Positions 37,841 to 46,477 of a DNA stretch of 64,000 nt are shown here, in pieces. A program made the position numbers and the translations under genes. Position 1 is the first letter of the stretch, and each line of letters opens with the position of its first letter. The notes under the pieces were generated by a model, which was not told the DNA's origin, made no database searches, and was given only the letters and a program-made list of their open reading frames with translations. The DNA lies in assembly GCA_963753185.1 (NCBI GenBank), contig CAVWBO010000007.1, positions 2,418,001 to 2,482,000 of the forward strand, read 5' to 3'. Source of the stretch: SZUA-442 sp963753185. GTDB taxonomy: Bacteria; Actinomycetota; Acidimicrobiia; Spongiisociales; UBA5794.

Positions 37841-38028
37841 CCGATGCCATCGGCGACCGAGATCACCTTCTGCATCACCGAGTTGAAGAAGGACGGCAAC
37901 ATGTCGGTCGTCGAGGCCCAGGTGATCAGGGCGAGTGCCACGATCGCCGCAGCGACGAGGACGAGGGCGTACTCGGCGGTGGCCTGACCGGCCTCCCCTC
38001 CGATGGTCGAGTGGTGTGTCTGCCTCAA
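37837..38028 (-). CDS. Flp-like pilin (DUF4244 type)
   Basis: 63 residues, the size of Flp major pilins. The cleavage-site pattern G-QATAEY (Gly, Glu at +5, Tyr at +6) precedes the helix ALVLVAAAIVALALITWA. The start is TTG 38028 with AAAGGAGA 4 bases upstream. It is likely the structural subunit, processed by a prepilin peptidase that is not encoded in this locus. Confidence 0.85.
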   Translation of the reverse strand: MRQTHHSTIGGEAGQATAEYALVLVAAAIVALALITWASTTDMLPSFFNSVMQKVISVADGIG

Positions 38029-38073
38029 GGGGTCTCCTTTCGATCGGGTCGTGTGTGTGACCCCGCGCGCCGA

Positions 38074-38676
38074 TCACGCGTTGAGCCGTGAGATGCCCGA
38101 GATGACGGCGGGACCGACCGTCATGAGGATGAACCCGGGCAGGATTGCGAACGCAAGGGGAAACAGCAGCTTGACGGGAAGCCGTGCGAGCCGCTCGCGC
38201 TCGTGGGCTGCCCGCTCGTTTCGGATCTGCGATGCGATCCTCCGGAGATCGGGACCCAGCGGTGATCCCGAGGCGTCGGATCGGCGGGCAGCGACAGTCA
38301 TTGCTTCGATGGAAGGGATGTCCGTGACCACCTGGACCGTTGAGGCGCCGGATCGGACGCACCTGGCGAGTTCGGCTCCCACCGAACCCCCGACGATCGA
38401 GGCTGCGAAGGTGGCCGCTTGCGTGAACGCCAGGCCCCCGGTCATGCCGAGGGCGACGAGATCGACGATGCGAAGCTCGTCGGCGGCTTCGCGCCGGCGC
38501 GACAGTGTGGTGATCCGTGCACGGCGAGCTGCCCGAACGCCGACGATCATCGCGCAGGCGACGACGGCGACGAGGGGCCCACCGAGGACGAGTCCAACCA
38601 TCACCGCCGTCACGGGGATCGCCAGCTTCGGCCGAGTCACGACCACGAGCGCCGCAGCGGCTGCAAGGAGCACCAT
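38074..38676 (-). CDS. TadC-like type II secretion F-domain protein
   Basis: 200 residues with a T2SF domain: hydrophobic N-terminal helices, the cytoplasmic stretch LRIVDLVALGMTGGLAFTQA and the closing helices VKLLFPLAFAILPGFILMTV. Inner-membrane platform of the Tad pilus, paired with TadB. ATG and the TadB stop share one base. Confidence 0.88.
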   Translation of the reverse strand: MVLLAAAAALVVVTRPKLAIPVTAVMVGLVLGGPLVAVVACAMIVGVRAARRARITTLSRRREAADELRIVDLVALGMTGGLAFTQAATFAASIVGGSVGAELARCVRSGASTVQVVTDIPSIEAMTVAARRSDASGSPLGPDLRRIASQIRNERAAHERERLARLPVKLLFPLAFAILPGFILMTVGPAVISGISRLNA

Positions 38677-39341
38677 CAGGCCACTCGCCTCGACATCGAC
38701 AGCACGATCGCCGACCCGATCACCATGAGTGCTGCTCCGGTGAGCATCGGGATGACGATGGGAGCGCCTCCCGGCTCCGGAATCCCCCTCACGACGACGA
38801 TCAGGAGTGCGGCCGCGAGCGGAACGACGCCCACGACGAGCGCCGAGAACCTGGCTTGGGAGGTCGCGACGCGTCGCTCCCTCTCGAATGCTTCGTCGAG
38901 TTCCATGCGATCCGCGATCGCGTCGAGGCTCTGGGCGAGCGCACTCCCCGTTGCATCGCTCAACGCGATCGCTCCCTCGAGGGACTCAGGCTCCACACCG
39001 AGCCGGTCACCGAGGACGCGGCCGACGTCCTCGAGCGGCGCGCCCACGTCGCACAGCCGTCGGATGGTCGCATCGATCCGACCGTCCGGGGACGCGAGGA
39101 GTGCTTCCCTGAGGGTTCGCCCTGCACCCATGTCGAGTGCGAGCGCCCTGACCACGGAGGCGGGGGAGGCCGTCCCCACAGATCGCTGCCTGTGATGCCA
39201 CACCTCCCATGTCGCGGCTGCCGCGATCGCTGTGACGCCCAACACCGGGGAGATCGAAGCCGCGATGAGAACCGCGGCGACGTGCCAGGGACCGGCGATC
39301 AGGATGATGATCCCACCGAGTGCCACGAGGGTGACGGTCAC
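38676..39341 (-). CDS. TadB-like type II secretion F-domain protein
   Basis: 221 residues, T2SF domain with membrane helices at both ends (LVALGGIIILIAGPWHVAAVL; FSALVVGVVPLAAALLIVVV) and a cytoplasmic region containing DATGSALAQSLDAIADRM. Platform protein that contacts the TadA ATPase. 4-base overlap with tadA. Confidence 0.88.
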   Translation of the reverse strand: MTVTLVALGGIIILIAGPWHVAAVLIAASISPVLGVTAIAAAATWEVWHHRQRSVGTASPASVVRALALDMGAGRTLREALLASPDGRIDATIRRLCDVGAPLEDVGRVLGDRLGVEPESLEGAIALSDATGSALAQSLDAIADRMELDEAFERERRVATSQARFSALVVGVVPLAAALLIVVVRGIPEPGGAPIVIPMLTGAALMVIGSAIVLSMSRRVA

Positions 39342-40378
39342 CGCTGCCCTCCGATCCGCTCGATGCCCGCGATACGTCGACCGTGGGTCGATCGCTCCAC
39401 CACGACGACGACGTCGATCGCGCTCCGTACGAGACCCTCGAGGGGCCGGTGGGGTACCGCCTCGGGTGCCATGGATGCGAGTAGCTCGAGCCTGAACAAT
39501 GCCTCCTCAGCGGTGCTCGCGTGGATCGTCGACATCGACCCGCGGTGCCCCGTTGTGAGCGCCTGGACCATGTCGAGCGCTTCGGGACCCCTCACTTCCC
39601 CGACGACGATGCGGTCCGGCCTCAGGCGCAGGGCGTGGCGGACGAGTTGACGCATCGTGATAGCGCCCGCACCGTCGACGTTCGCGATGTGGGCTTCGAG
39701 CCGGACGGCATGGCCCCTCGGTCGGAGTTCGGCGGCGTCCTCGATGGTCACGACCCGATCAGACGGTGGGACCTCCCCGCACAGGACGTTCAGCACGGTC
39801 GTCTTTCCTGCTCCGGTTTGGCCGGCTACGAGGATGTTGGATCGATCGGCCACCGCTGAACGGAGGTCGTCGGCCTGTGATGCCGTCGCAGCGCCCCGCT
39901 CGTGGAGGTCCTCGATGGTGCGAAGCGCTTCGGTGAACCTTCGAATGGCGAGGACCGGACCATCGACGCTCGCGGGTGGGATGATTGCATGCAGTCGGGA
40001 CCCGTCAGCGAGCCGCGCGTCGACGGCGGGGTGGCTGCGGTCTATGCGCAACCCGAGGGGTGCCACGACCCTGCGGATGAGGGCGATGACGTCGTCTTCG
40101 CGACGAAATGCGATGTGTGTGCGTTCGAGTGCCCCATCGCGTTCGACCCAGACCTCATCCGTTCCGTTCACCAGGATGTCAGTGACGAGGGGGTCGCCGA
40201 CGAGCGGTTCGAGCGGCCCGAGCCCGACGATGCTGTCAACGGCCTGCTCGACGGCCTCGGCGGGGGCGAGCGGTGCGATCTCGGGCGCAAGCGCGCGACC
40301 CGCTGCAATCAGGGCGGAGCGCTCGAGCGGCGCATCCGACCGCACGAGTGAGGCAACGAGTCGGTCGACGTCACCCAC
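39338..40378 (-). CDS. tadA: TadA/CpaF secretion ATPase
   Basis: 346-residue hexameric ATPase driving pilus assembly. Walker A GQTGAGKT at 186-193, Asp box VTIEDAAELRP, Walker B-like RIVVGEVRGPEALDM and His box GSMSTIHA are all present. It lies first among the structural genes, after the Ssd/CpaE-like protein, with an 8-base overlap. Confidence 0.94.
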   Translation of the reverse strand: MGDVDRLVASLVRSDAPLERSALIAAGRALAPEIAPLAPAEAVEQAVDSIVGLGPLEPLVGDPLVTDILVNGTDEVWVERDGALERTHIAFRREDDVIALIRRVVAPLGLRIDRSHPAVDARLADGSRLHAIIPPASVDGPVLAIRRFTEALRTIEDLHERGAATASQADDLRSAVADRSNILVAGQTGAGKTTVLNVLCGEVPPSDRVVTIEDAAELRPRGHAVRLEAHIANVDGAGAITMRQLVRHALRLRPDRIVVGEVRGPEALDMVQALTTGHRGSMSTIHASTAEEALFRLELLASMAPEAVPHRPLEGLVRSAIDVVVVVERSTHGRRIAGIERIGGQR

Positions 40379-40913
40379 CGTGGCCCCACAAGGGCTCGAG
40401 GGCGCGGATCCACCGATCCGACCTCCTCGGTGATCGACCGCCGAGCAGGTGCTCGACGGTCCCGCGGCGCGGAGGGGGCAGGATCAAGCCTGCAGGGGAA
40501 TGGCGTGGCGAGAAGCCGCACCGCTGGTAGATCGCGGGCGCGGCTGCGACCAACGTGTGTGGGTCAGGCAGGAGTGGCAGGACCGCGATCGCACCGACCG
40601 GCCGTTCCAGCCTCGGTGGGCATCGCAGGACCACCGAAGGCCACCGTTCACACAACCCCGAGATCAACTGCTGCGCGTCTGCGGCCTCGATCCCGCCATT
40701 GGAGAGGAATGCGGGCCCTCGGCGGGTCGGCTCCAGCTGCGCCCTGGTCGCCCCTTCCCTGACGAGGTCGGCGAGTGTCGGCCCTGAACCGAGCCTCGCA
40801 CCCTCGGAGTCGAGGTCGATGACGAGCGCCGTGCCCGCTGCGACGGCGAGGCCGAGGGGCACGAGCGTGTGGAGTGCCGCATCGGCGGGTGACCACGTTG
40901 CGATGACGGACAT
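40371..40913 (-). CDS. Short Ssd/CpaE-like protein at head of tad operon
   Basis: 180 residues in the position where actinobacterial tad loci carry Ssd/CpaE, a MinD-like localisation factor. Only part of the fold is recognisable (ALVIDLDSEGARLGSGPTLADLV); no Walker A is visible, so nucleotide binding is doubtful. GGAGG lies 5 bases before the ATG but is paired in a hairpin (40919-40936). Confidence 0.6.
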   Translation of the reverse strand: MSVIATWSPADAALHTLVPLGLAVAAGTALVIDLDSEGARLGSGPTLADLVREGATRAQLEPTRRGPAFLSNGGIEAADAQQLISGLCERWPSVVLRCPPRLERPVGAIAVLPLLPDPHTLVAAAPAIYQRCGFSPRHSPAGLILPPPRRGTVEHLLGGRSPRRSDRWIRALEPLWGHGG

Positions 40914-40918
40914 CGAAA

Positions 40919-40936
40919 CCTCCGAGACGTCGGAGG
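40919..40936 (-). promoter_or_regulatory. Hairpin masking the ribosome binding site of the tad operon
   Basis: In the mRNA, CCUCCGA and UCGGAGG form a perfect 7-bp stem with a 4-base loop. The GGAGG of its 3' arm is the ribosome binding site, 5 bases before ATG 40913. Folding would block initiation, so translation could depend on temperature, a ligand or a protein (inference). Confidence 0.6.
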
Positions 40937-40948
40937 GGAAGCGTCGAC

Positions 40949-40977
40949 AACGTATCGATACCCTCGGTGCGATACAA
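40949..40977 (-). promoter_or_regulatory. Candidate tad operon promoter
   Basis: TTGTAT (40972-40977), 17-base spacer, TACGTT (40949-40954) on the minus strand. A 10-base palindrome GTATCGATAC (40952-40961) overlaps the -10. The transcript would begin near 40942 and carry the 40919-40936 hairpin. Confidence 0.45.
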
Positions 40978-41032
40978 GGGGTTCGGAGTCACCGGACACT
41001 GCTCCGACACCCACCGATGTCCCGGCGCTGGT

Positions 41033-42517
41033 TCAGGACCGGTTCTGGGTCTCCGTGGCAGCGGCCTTGGCCTGCGCCTTCCTGCCCCGCTCCGTCACGG
41101 GCTGACGAGGTACTCCCAGCTCCCCCGAGACCTCGATTCGGCGCGGTGGCGCCGTCGCGGCGCCGTGGCACCGCTTCACCTTGAGGCCGCTGCCGCAGGG
41201 ACATGGATCGTTCCTGCCGGCCCGTGCCAGATGGTCTCGGAACGGCTGGTCCTCCTCGGCGAGAAGGTCCATGATCGCGGAAGCCGGCTGGCCCCGGCGC
41301 ATGAGGTCGAGCATCTGTCTGACAGGGCTGTCGACATGGTGGAAGAACTCCTTGAACCCCGCACACAGGTAGTTGAGCCCGGGTTCGCCGTCGGGTGTGG
41401 TGATGAAGCGGTTCTTGGGGCATTCGCCGTGGCATGCGAATCGGACATCGCACTCCATGCAGTACCGGGGGAGGCTGTTCAGCTTGTCCTGGCCGAAATC
41501 GTATTGCTGTCGCTGCGAGATCAGATCCCCGATCGGGGCATCTCCGATGTTGCCGACCAGGAACTCGGGATCCACGAAGTGGTCGCAGGAGTAGAGGTCG
41601 CCGTTGTGCTCGAGGGCGAGACCCAGCCCGCAGGTCTCGTTGAACACGCACATGCCCGACTGCTCGAGACCGGCGAAGTTGCGGGCAGTGGCCTCGAAGG
41701 TCTGCACGAACACCTCACCCACGTCGTGGCGCAGCCACTCATCGAACACGGAGGTCAGGAAGGCGCCGAATTGCTCAGGCCCGACGGATCGCTCGGAAGC
41801 GAACTCCCCGCGGAGGTCGGCCGGGTTCCCTTCGGCGTCAACGCGCTCAACCACGGGGATGAACTGCATCCAGTGCGTCCCGACAACATCCCTGAGGAAC
41901 CGGTACACCTCGAGGGGGTAGTCGCCGGTGAGGCGGTTGACGGTCGTCAGGACGTTGTACTCGACGCGGTGCTTCTGCAGCAGGCGCAATCCTCGCATCA
42001 CCTTGTCGAAGGTGCCCTTCCCCTGCTTTGTCACGCGATACGCGTCGTGGAGCTCGCGGGGGCCGTCGATACTGATACCGACGAGGAAGTCGTGGTCGGC
42101 GAAGAACTCGCACCACTCATCGGTGAGCAACGTTCCGTTGGTCTGGATCGTGTTGAGGAAGGTCATCCCTGGCTTGCGGTGCTGGTCCTCCAGCTCCATC
42201 GCCCTGCGGTAGTAGTCGAGACCCATCAGCGTCGGCTCACCGCCCTGCCACGCGACGGTCACCTGGGGTGTCCGATGCGCGTCGATCAGCTGCCGGATGT
42301 AGGTCTCCAACATCTCGTCGGACATCCTGAATCGGTCACCCTCGTAGAGGAGTTCCTTGTCGAGGAAGAAGCAGTAGCTGCAGCCGAGGTTGCAGATCGC
42401 GCCGGTCGGCTTCGCCAGGATGTGGACGGCCGCAGGCGACCACGCGGCGGCCTCCAACGAGGCGGCGTGGTCCCGTACGGTCGGCATCGGCAGGGGGATG
42501 CTTTCCGACTCGGCCAT
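41033..42517 (-). CDS. Anaerobic-type sulfatase-maturating radical SAM enzyme with SEC-C tail
   Basis: 494 residues. The radical SAM motif C42-x3-C46-x2-C49 (CNLGCSYC), AWQGGEPTL, and the SPASM-type cysteines (CVFNETCG, CDHFVDPEF, CMECDVRFACHGECPKNRF) match anSME, which converts the active-site Cys/Ser of sulfatases to formylglycine without oxygen. The usual enzyme ends near residue 400. Here a zinc-binding SEC-C motif (NDPCPCGSGLKVKRCHG, cysteines 439, 441, 450) and a basic tail follow. ATG 42517 has GGAGGAG 5 bases upstream. It lies 69 bases after the sulfatase, its evident substrate. Confidence 0.93.
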   Translation of the reverse strand: MAESESIPLPMPTVRDHAASLEAAAWSPAAVHILAKPTGAICNLGCSYCFFLDKELLYEGDRFRMSDEMLETYIRQLIDAHRTPQVTVAWQGGEPTLMGLDYYRRAMELEDQHRKPGMTFLNTIQTNGTLLTDEWCEFFADHDFLVGISIDGPRELHDAYRVTKQGKGTFDKVMRGLRLLQKHRVEYNVLTTVNRLTGDYPLEVYRFLRDVVGTHWMQFIPVVERVDAEGNPADLRGEFASERSVGPEQFGAFLTSVFDEWLRHDVGEVFVQTFEATARNFAGLEQSGMCVFNETCGLGLALEHNGDLYSCDHFVDPEFLVGNIGDAPIGDLISQRQQYDFGQDKLNSLPRYCMECDVRFACHGECPKNRFITTPDGEPGLNYLCAGFKEFFHHVDSPVRQMLDLMRRGQPASAIMDLLAEEDQPFRDHLARAGRNDPCPCGSGLKVKRCHGAATAPPRRIEVSGELGVPRQPVTERGRKAQAKAAATETQNRS

Positions 42518-42586
42518 CCGGTCTCCTCCGTCACGGTGGGTCGGTGTGCCAGCAGGAGCTGGCGACCCCTGGATCACCCATCCCCT

Positions 42587-44089
42587 CTAGTGGCTTGCGA
42601 TGCCCTCTTCGAGTCTCGCCCTGATCCTGCTGATGTTGAACGACGCGGGAGGCTGGCGTGGCGGGAACTCGACGAGGCTCTGTGCCATCTGGGCGACGAA
42701 CGCGATCGCCGGCGCTACGAGGAATGACCGGTCGATCAGCCAGTCGTAGTAGGTGTTCGACGTTTGGTCCGCTCGCTCGAACGGATCCGTTCGCAGATTG
42801 AAGAGCTTGGGCACCCTCAACTCGACGAACGGCTCGGCCCAGACCTGCAGGGTTCCTTGCACCCGCTGTTCGAGGAACACGAGCTTCCAGTTGTCGTATC
42901 GCAAACCGGTGACGTCACCGTCATCGTTGGCGTAGAAGAAGTACGGCCTCGGACTCCCATCCGCCACCCCGGTGATGTAGTCGAGCTGGTTGAACCCGTC
43001 GAGATGCACGCGGTACGTGGTCCCGTCGATCTCGTGCCCAGCCTTCAGCTTGTCCACGATGTCCGGCTCACCGGCGGCGGCCAGGAACGTCGCGAACCAG
43101 TCGGCGTGGCTCACGATCCCGTTCCGAACCTCCCCGGCAGGCACCCGTCCCGGCCATCGGATCACGCACGGCGTACGGTATCCGCCCTCCCAGTTGGAGT
43201 TCTTCTCGTTCCTGAACGGAGTGGTCGCCGCGTCGGGCCATGTGTTGGTGTGGGGACCGTTGTCCGTTCCATACACGACGATCGTGTCGTCCGCCAGACC
43301 GAGCTCATCCAGCAGGTCGAGCAGTCCCCCAACGTGACGGTCGTGGTCGATCATGGTGTCGTGGTAATTCGACTGCCACCGGCCGGACTGGCCCTTGCTC
43401 TCTTCCGGCGTATAGGTGCGGAAATGCATGTGTGTGGAGTTGAACCACACGAAGAACGGCTTCTCCCCACCGGACGCGTCCCGGATGAAGCGCTGGGCCT
43501 CGGCGAGGAACTCGGAATCGACGGTCTCCATCCGCTTCCGGGTGAGGGGTCCCGTGTCCTCGATGCGCTGGGTCCCGTCCTCATTCGCCCAGGAGTGGAT
43601 CACTCCTCGTGGGCCGAAGCGCGCCCGGAAGTCGGGGAATTCCTTCGGGTCGGGATAATCCTCGTGCTCCGGTTCCTCCTCGGCATTGAGGTGATAGAGG
43701 TTCCCGAAGAACTCGTCGAAGCCGTGGGCAGTGGGCAGGAACTCGTCGCGGTCCCCCAGGTGGTTCTTGCCGAACTGGCCGGTCGTGTAGCCGAGGCTCC
43801 TGAGTGCCGTGGCGATGGTCGGGTCCTCGGGCCTGATCCCGATGTCGGCTCCGGGAAGGCCCACTTTCGAGAGGCCGGTTCGGATGGGGTTCTGGCCGGT
43901 GATGAAGGCAGAACGGCCAGCTGTGCAGCTCTGTTCTCCGTAGTAGTCGGTGAAGCGGACCCCTTCGTTCGCAATTCGATCGATGTTGGGGGTCCGGTAC
44001 CCCATGAGGCCGTCCGAGTAACAACTCAGGTTGGAAATCCCGATGTCATCACCCCAGATGACCAAGATGTTCGGTCTGCCCTCCGGCAT
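42587..44089 (-). CDS. Arylsulfatase-family enzyme with CTAGR active site
   Basis: 500-residue alkaline-phosphatase-superfamily sulfatase: metal ligands WGDDIG at 12-17, formylglycine site SCTAGRSAF with Cys at 55 and Arg at 59, then TDNGPHT and GGYRTPCVIRWPG. The motif has Ala where most sulfatases have Pro (CxPxR); CxAxR is a form accepted by anSME. No signal peptide is seen, so the enzyme is probably cytoplasmic. Its sulfate ester is unknown. ATG 44089 with AAAGGA about 10 bases upstream; the open frame further upstream is low-complexity and out of family. Confidence 0.92.
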   Translation of the reverse strand: MPEGRPNILVIWGDDIGISNLSCYSDGLMGYRTPNIDRIANEGVRFTDYYGEQSCTAGRSAFITGQNPIRTGLSKVGLPGADIGIRPEDPTIATALRSLGYTTGQFGKNHLGDRDEFLPTAHGFDEFFGNLYHLNAEEEPEHEDYPDPKEFPDFRARFGPRGVIHSWANEDGTQRIEDTGPLTRKRMETVDSEFLAEAQRFIRDASGGEKPFFVWFNSTHMHFRTYTPEESKGQSGRWQSNYHDTMIDHDRHVGGLLDLLDELGLADDTIVVYGTDNGPHTNTWPDAATTPFRNEKNSNWEGGYRTPCVIRWPGRVPAGEVRNGIVSHADWFATFLAAAGEPDIVDKLKAGHEIDGTTYRVHLDGFNQLDYITGVADGSPRPYFFYANDDGDVTGLRYDNWKLVFLEQRVQGTLQVWAEPFVELRVPKLFNLRTDPFERADQTSNTYYDWLIDRSFLVAPAIAFVAQMAQSLVEFPPRQPPASFNISRIRARLEEGIASH

Positions 44090-44250
44090 GTCGGACGCGT
44101 CCTTTCGCTCGTTACCGTCCCTCGGTAGGACGGACCGCATGCCCTCATCACTCCAACGGATGCGGACAACACACGATAACCGCTCGACGCCCCATGGCGG
44201 CCGGTGGCGGACTGCTGGACATCCCTCATGGTGCGTACCTCGAACGCCGA

Positions 44251-44256
44251 TACACT
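44251..44256 (+). promoter_or_regulatory. -10 box of the HAD hydrolase gene
   Basis: TACACT, 7 bases upstream of ATG 44264. Confidence 0.5.
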
Positions 44257-44263
44257 CCGCATC

Positions 44264-45046
44264 ATGCGGGAAGCGGCCTTCTTCGATCTCGACAAGACGA
44301 TCATCGCAGGGTCGTCGACCCTGGCGTTCGGAAAACCGCTGTACCGCGCGGGGTTCCTCCACCGTGGCACCCTTCTCCGATTGGGCATCGCCCAGATCTC
44401 GTACATGCTCTTCGGAGCGGACGAGAGCAGTCTCGAGCGGGCCAGGGACGAAATGCTCGACCTCGTGTCCGGATGGCACAAGGCCGAGATCGAGTCGATC
44501 ATCGCAGATACCCTTGACGACGTCATCGAACCGCTGGTGTTCGCCGAGGCCCTCTTCCTCATCGACGAGCACAAGCGAGCGGGACGCGCCGTGTACGTCG
44601 TGTCGGCAAGCCCCGAGGAATTCGTGACACCGATCGCGGCGATGGTCGGCATCGAAGGAGTCATCGCAACGAGGATTCGCACGGACCGCCTCGGCCGCTA
44701 CGTCCCGGAACTCGAGCAGTACGTGATGGGACCGGGGAAGGTCGATGCGATGCACCGAGTGGCTGAGCGCGACGACCTCGACTTGTCGAGGTCCTTTGCG
44801 TACACCGACAGCTATACCGACATCCCGATGCTCGAGATCGTCGGGAACCCGATCGTGGTGAACCCCGAGAAGGAACTGAAGGAGGAGGCCGAGAGGCGCG
44901 AATGGCCGATCCTCGAGTTCCAGAGACCGGTCAGCCTCGGTCCCAGGGTGCAGCCACCCCCACCGAAGGTGTGGGTCGGTGTCGCCGCAGGCGTTGCAGC
45001 AGCGGCCGCGGTCGTCGTCCTGAGCAGGCGCAAGCTCGCCTCGTGA
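44264..45046 (+). CDS. HAD-IB family hydrolase with C-terminal membrane anchor
   Basis: 260 residues. HAD motif I FFDLDKTI (DxDxT form), motif II VVSASP, and motif III/IV KVDAMHR...YTDSYTDIPML are typical of SerB-like HAD-IB phosphatases, which may act on phosphoserine, lipid phosphates or others. The protein ends in a Pro-rich linker and one membrane helix (VWVGVAAGVAAAAAVVVL) with a basic tail. ATG 44264 is supported by the -10 at 44251 (leaderless); ATG 44228 is the alternative. Divergent from the sulfatase. Confidence 0.87.
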   Translation: MREAAFFDLDKTIIAGSSTLAFGKPLYRAGFLHRGTLLRLGIAQISYMLFGADESSLERARDEMLDLVSGWHKAEIESIIADTLDDVIEPLVFAEALFLIDEHKRAGRAVYVVSASPEEFVTPIAAMVGIEGVIATRIRTDRLGRYVPELEQYVMGPGKVDAMHRVAERDDLDLSRSFAYTDSYTDIPMLEIVGNPIVVNPEKELKEEAERREWPILEFQRPVSLGPRVQPPPPKVWVGVAAGVAAAAAVVVLSRRKLAS

Positions 45047-45079
45047 GTCCGTCCTGAAGTCGAACCCGACGCCAGCGCG

Positions 45080-46477
45080 TCACCCCGCGTCGGACTCCCC
45101 ATCCCCGTGGGTCGCGGCACGCTTCGACGTGATGCCCTCCATCCGTGCGGCCTCGATCTTGTCCGTCGTCAGCTTGGGCGCCGCATAGATGAACAGGGCC
45201 ACATAAGCGATGGCTGCGAACCACCACGGCGTCCGGAGGGCGATCTCACGGCTCGCTCCGAGCGCCTCCATGCCGGACACGATGACGCCACCGATGGCGA
45301 GCCCGATGGGCATCATCCCCCATGCGAAGAACCGGTAGACGCTGTTCACCCTGCCCAGCAGCTCGTCGGGAATGATCGTCTGGCGGAGGGACACGGTGAT
45401 CACGTTCCACAGAACGGCCGAGAAGCTGAACACCGCGAACATGACGAACACGACCGACCAATGGGTCGCGAACCCGATGACAGCGTTCGTGAGGATGCTG
45501 ATCACCAGGGTCAAGTGCAACGACGTGCCAGAGCCGAGGAGCTTGGAGACCCGCGGAGAGACGACGCTTCCGATGACGCCGCCCACCGCTCCGGACATGG
45601 CGAGGATCGCGAACACGAACGCATCAATACCGAGCACTTCCTGGGCGAAGAGCACGAGGGTCGCAAAGGTCACCATGCCGAGCCCGTTCAGGAGGCCGAG
45701 GATCATCGCCATCGGGCGAAGGAGGGGGTGGTGCCACAGCCAGACGACCCCTTCCTTGATCTCCCCCCACCACTGGACCTTCGGTCCGCTCTGGGCCAGC
45801 GACTTCTGGCGGCTGGCGAACGAGCCCGAGATCAGGAAGATGAGCAGGGCTGCGATGGCGAACGTCGCCGCATCGAAGGCGAAGGGCAGGGCGAACGCCA
45901 CGCCGATGAGCACACTCCCCAGGGGTGGACCGATGAAGGAGTTCATGACCATCTCGGCACCCCACAGGTTGCCGTTCGCACGTTCGAGGCCATCGGGCTC
46001 GACGATTGCCGGCAGGATCGTCTGCGCAGAGTTGTCGTAGAGGACCTCCGCCATCCCGAAGAGGAGCGACACGACGATGATCATCGCGTACAGGACCATG
46101 TTGTTCGACACCGCACCGGCCTCGACCGACGTCGGATCCGGAAGTGACGACTGGTAGTACAGGACGGTCGCGGCAGCGCTGAACATGAGCAGGGAACGCA
46201 CGAGCTGCGAGCCCAGCATCAGCTTGCGCCTGTCCACGCGGTCGGTGATGACACCGGCCGGCAGGCTGAAGACGAGCCACGGGATTCGTCCCGCCACGCC
46301 GACGAGGGCGATCAGGATCGCGTTCCTCGTCACGGCGGACGACAGCCACGGGAGTGCGATGGCGGTCACGCCGTCGCCCAGGTTGGACACCACGCTCGAG
46401 GTCCACAGTTTCCAGTAGTTGGCGCCGAGGGCGACCTTCTCCTTGCGCCGGGTCTTCTCCGGTGCGACGTCAGTCAC
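45080..46477 (-). CDS. MFS transporter (MFS_3 type)
   Basis: 465 residues with about 12 membrane helices, the loop motif DRVDRRKLMLGSQLVRSLL after helix 2-3 and NSAQTILPAIVEPDGLERANG, typical of the EntS-like exporter family. Probably a small-molecule efflux pump; substrate unknown. It overlaps the ArsR-family regulator gene by 8 bases, so the regulator likely controls it. Confidence 0.9.
   Translation of the reverse strand: MTDVAPEKTRRKEKVALGANYWKLWTSSVVSNLGDGVTAIALPWLSSAVTRNAILIALVGVAGRIPWLVFSLPAGVITDRVDRRKLMLGSQLVRSLLMFSAAATVLYYQSSLPDPTSVEAGAVSNNMVLYAMIIVVSLLFGMAEVLYDNSAQTILPAIVEPDGLERANGNLWGAEMVMNSFIGPPLGSVLIGVAFALPFAFDAATFAIAALLIFLISGSFASRQKSLAQSGPKVQWWGEIKEGVVWLWHHPLLRPMAMILGLLNGLGMVTFATLVLFAQEVLGIDAFVFAILAMSGAVGGVIGSVVSPRVSKLLGSGTSLHLTLVISILTNAVIGFATHWSVVFVMFAVFSFSAVLWNVITVSLRQTIIPDELLGRVNSVYRFFAWGMMPIGLAIGGVIVSGMEALGASREIALRTPWWFAAIAYVALFIYAAPKLTTDKIEAARMEGITSKRAATHGDGESDAG

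Noticed and set aside
42764..44128. Long plus-strand frame opposite the sulfatase
   Set aside because: Complementary shadow of the sulfatase gene with no start signal or family features.
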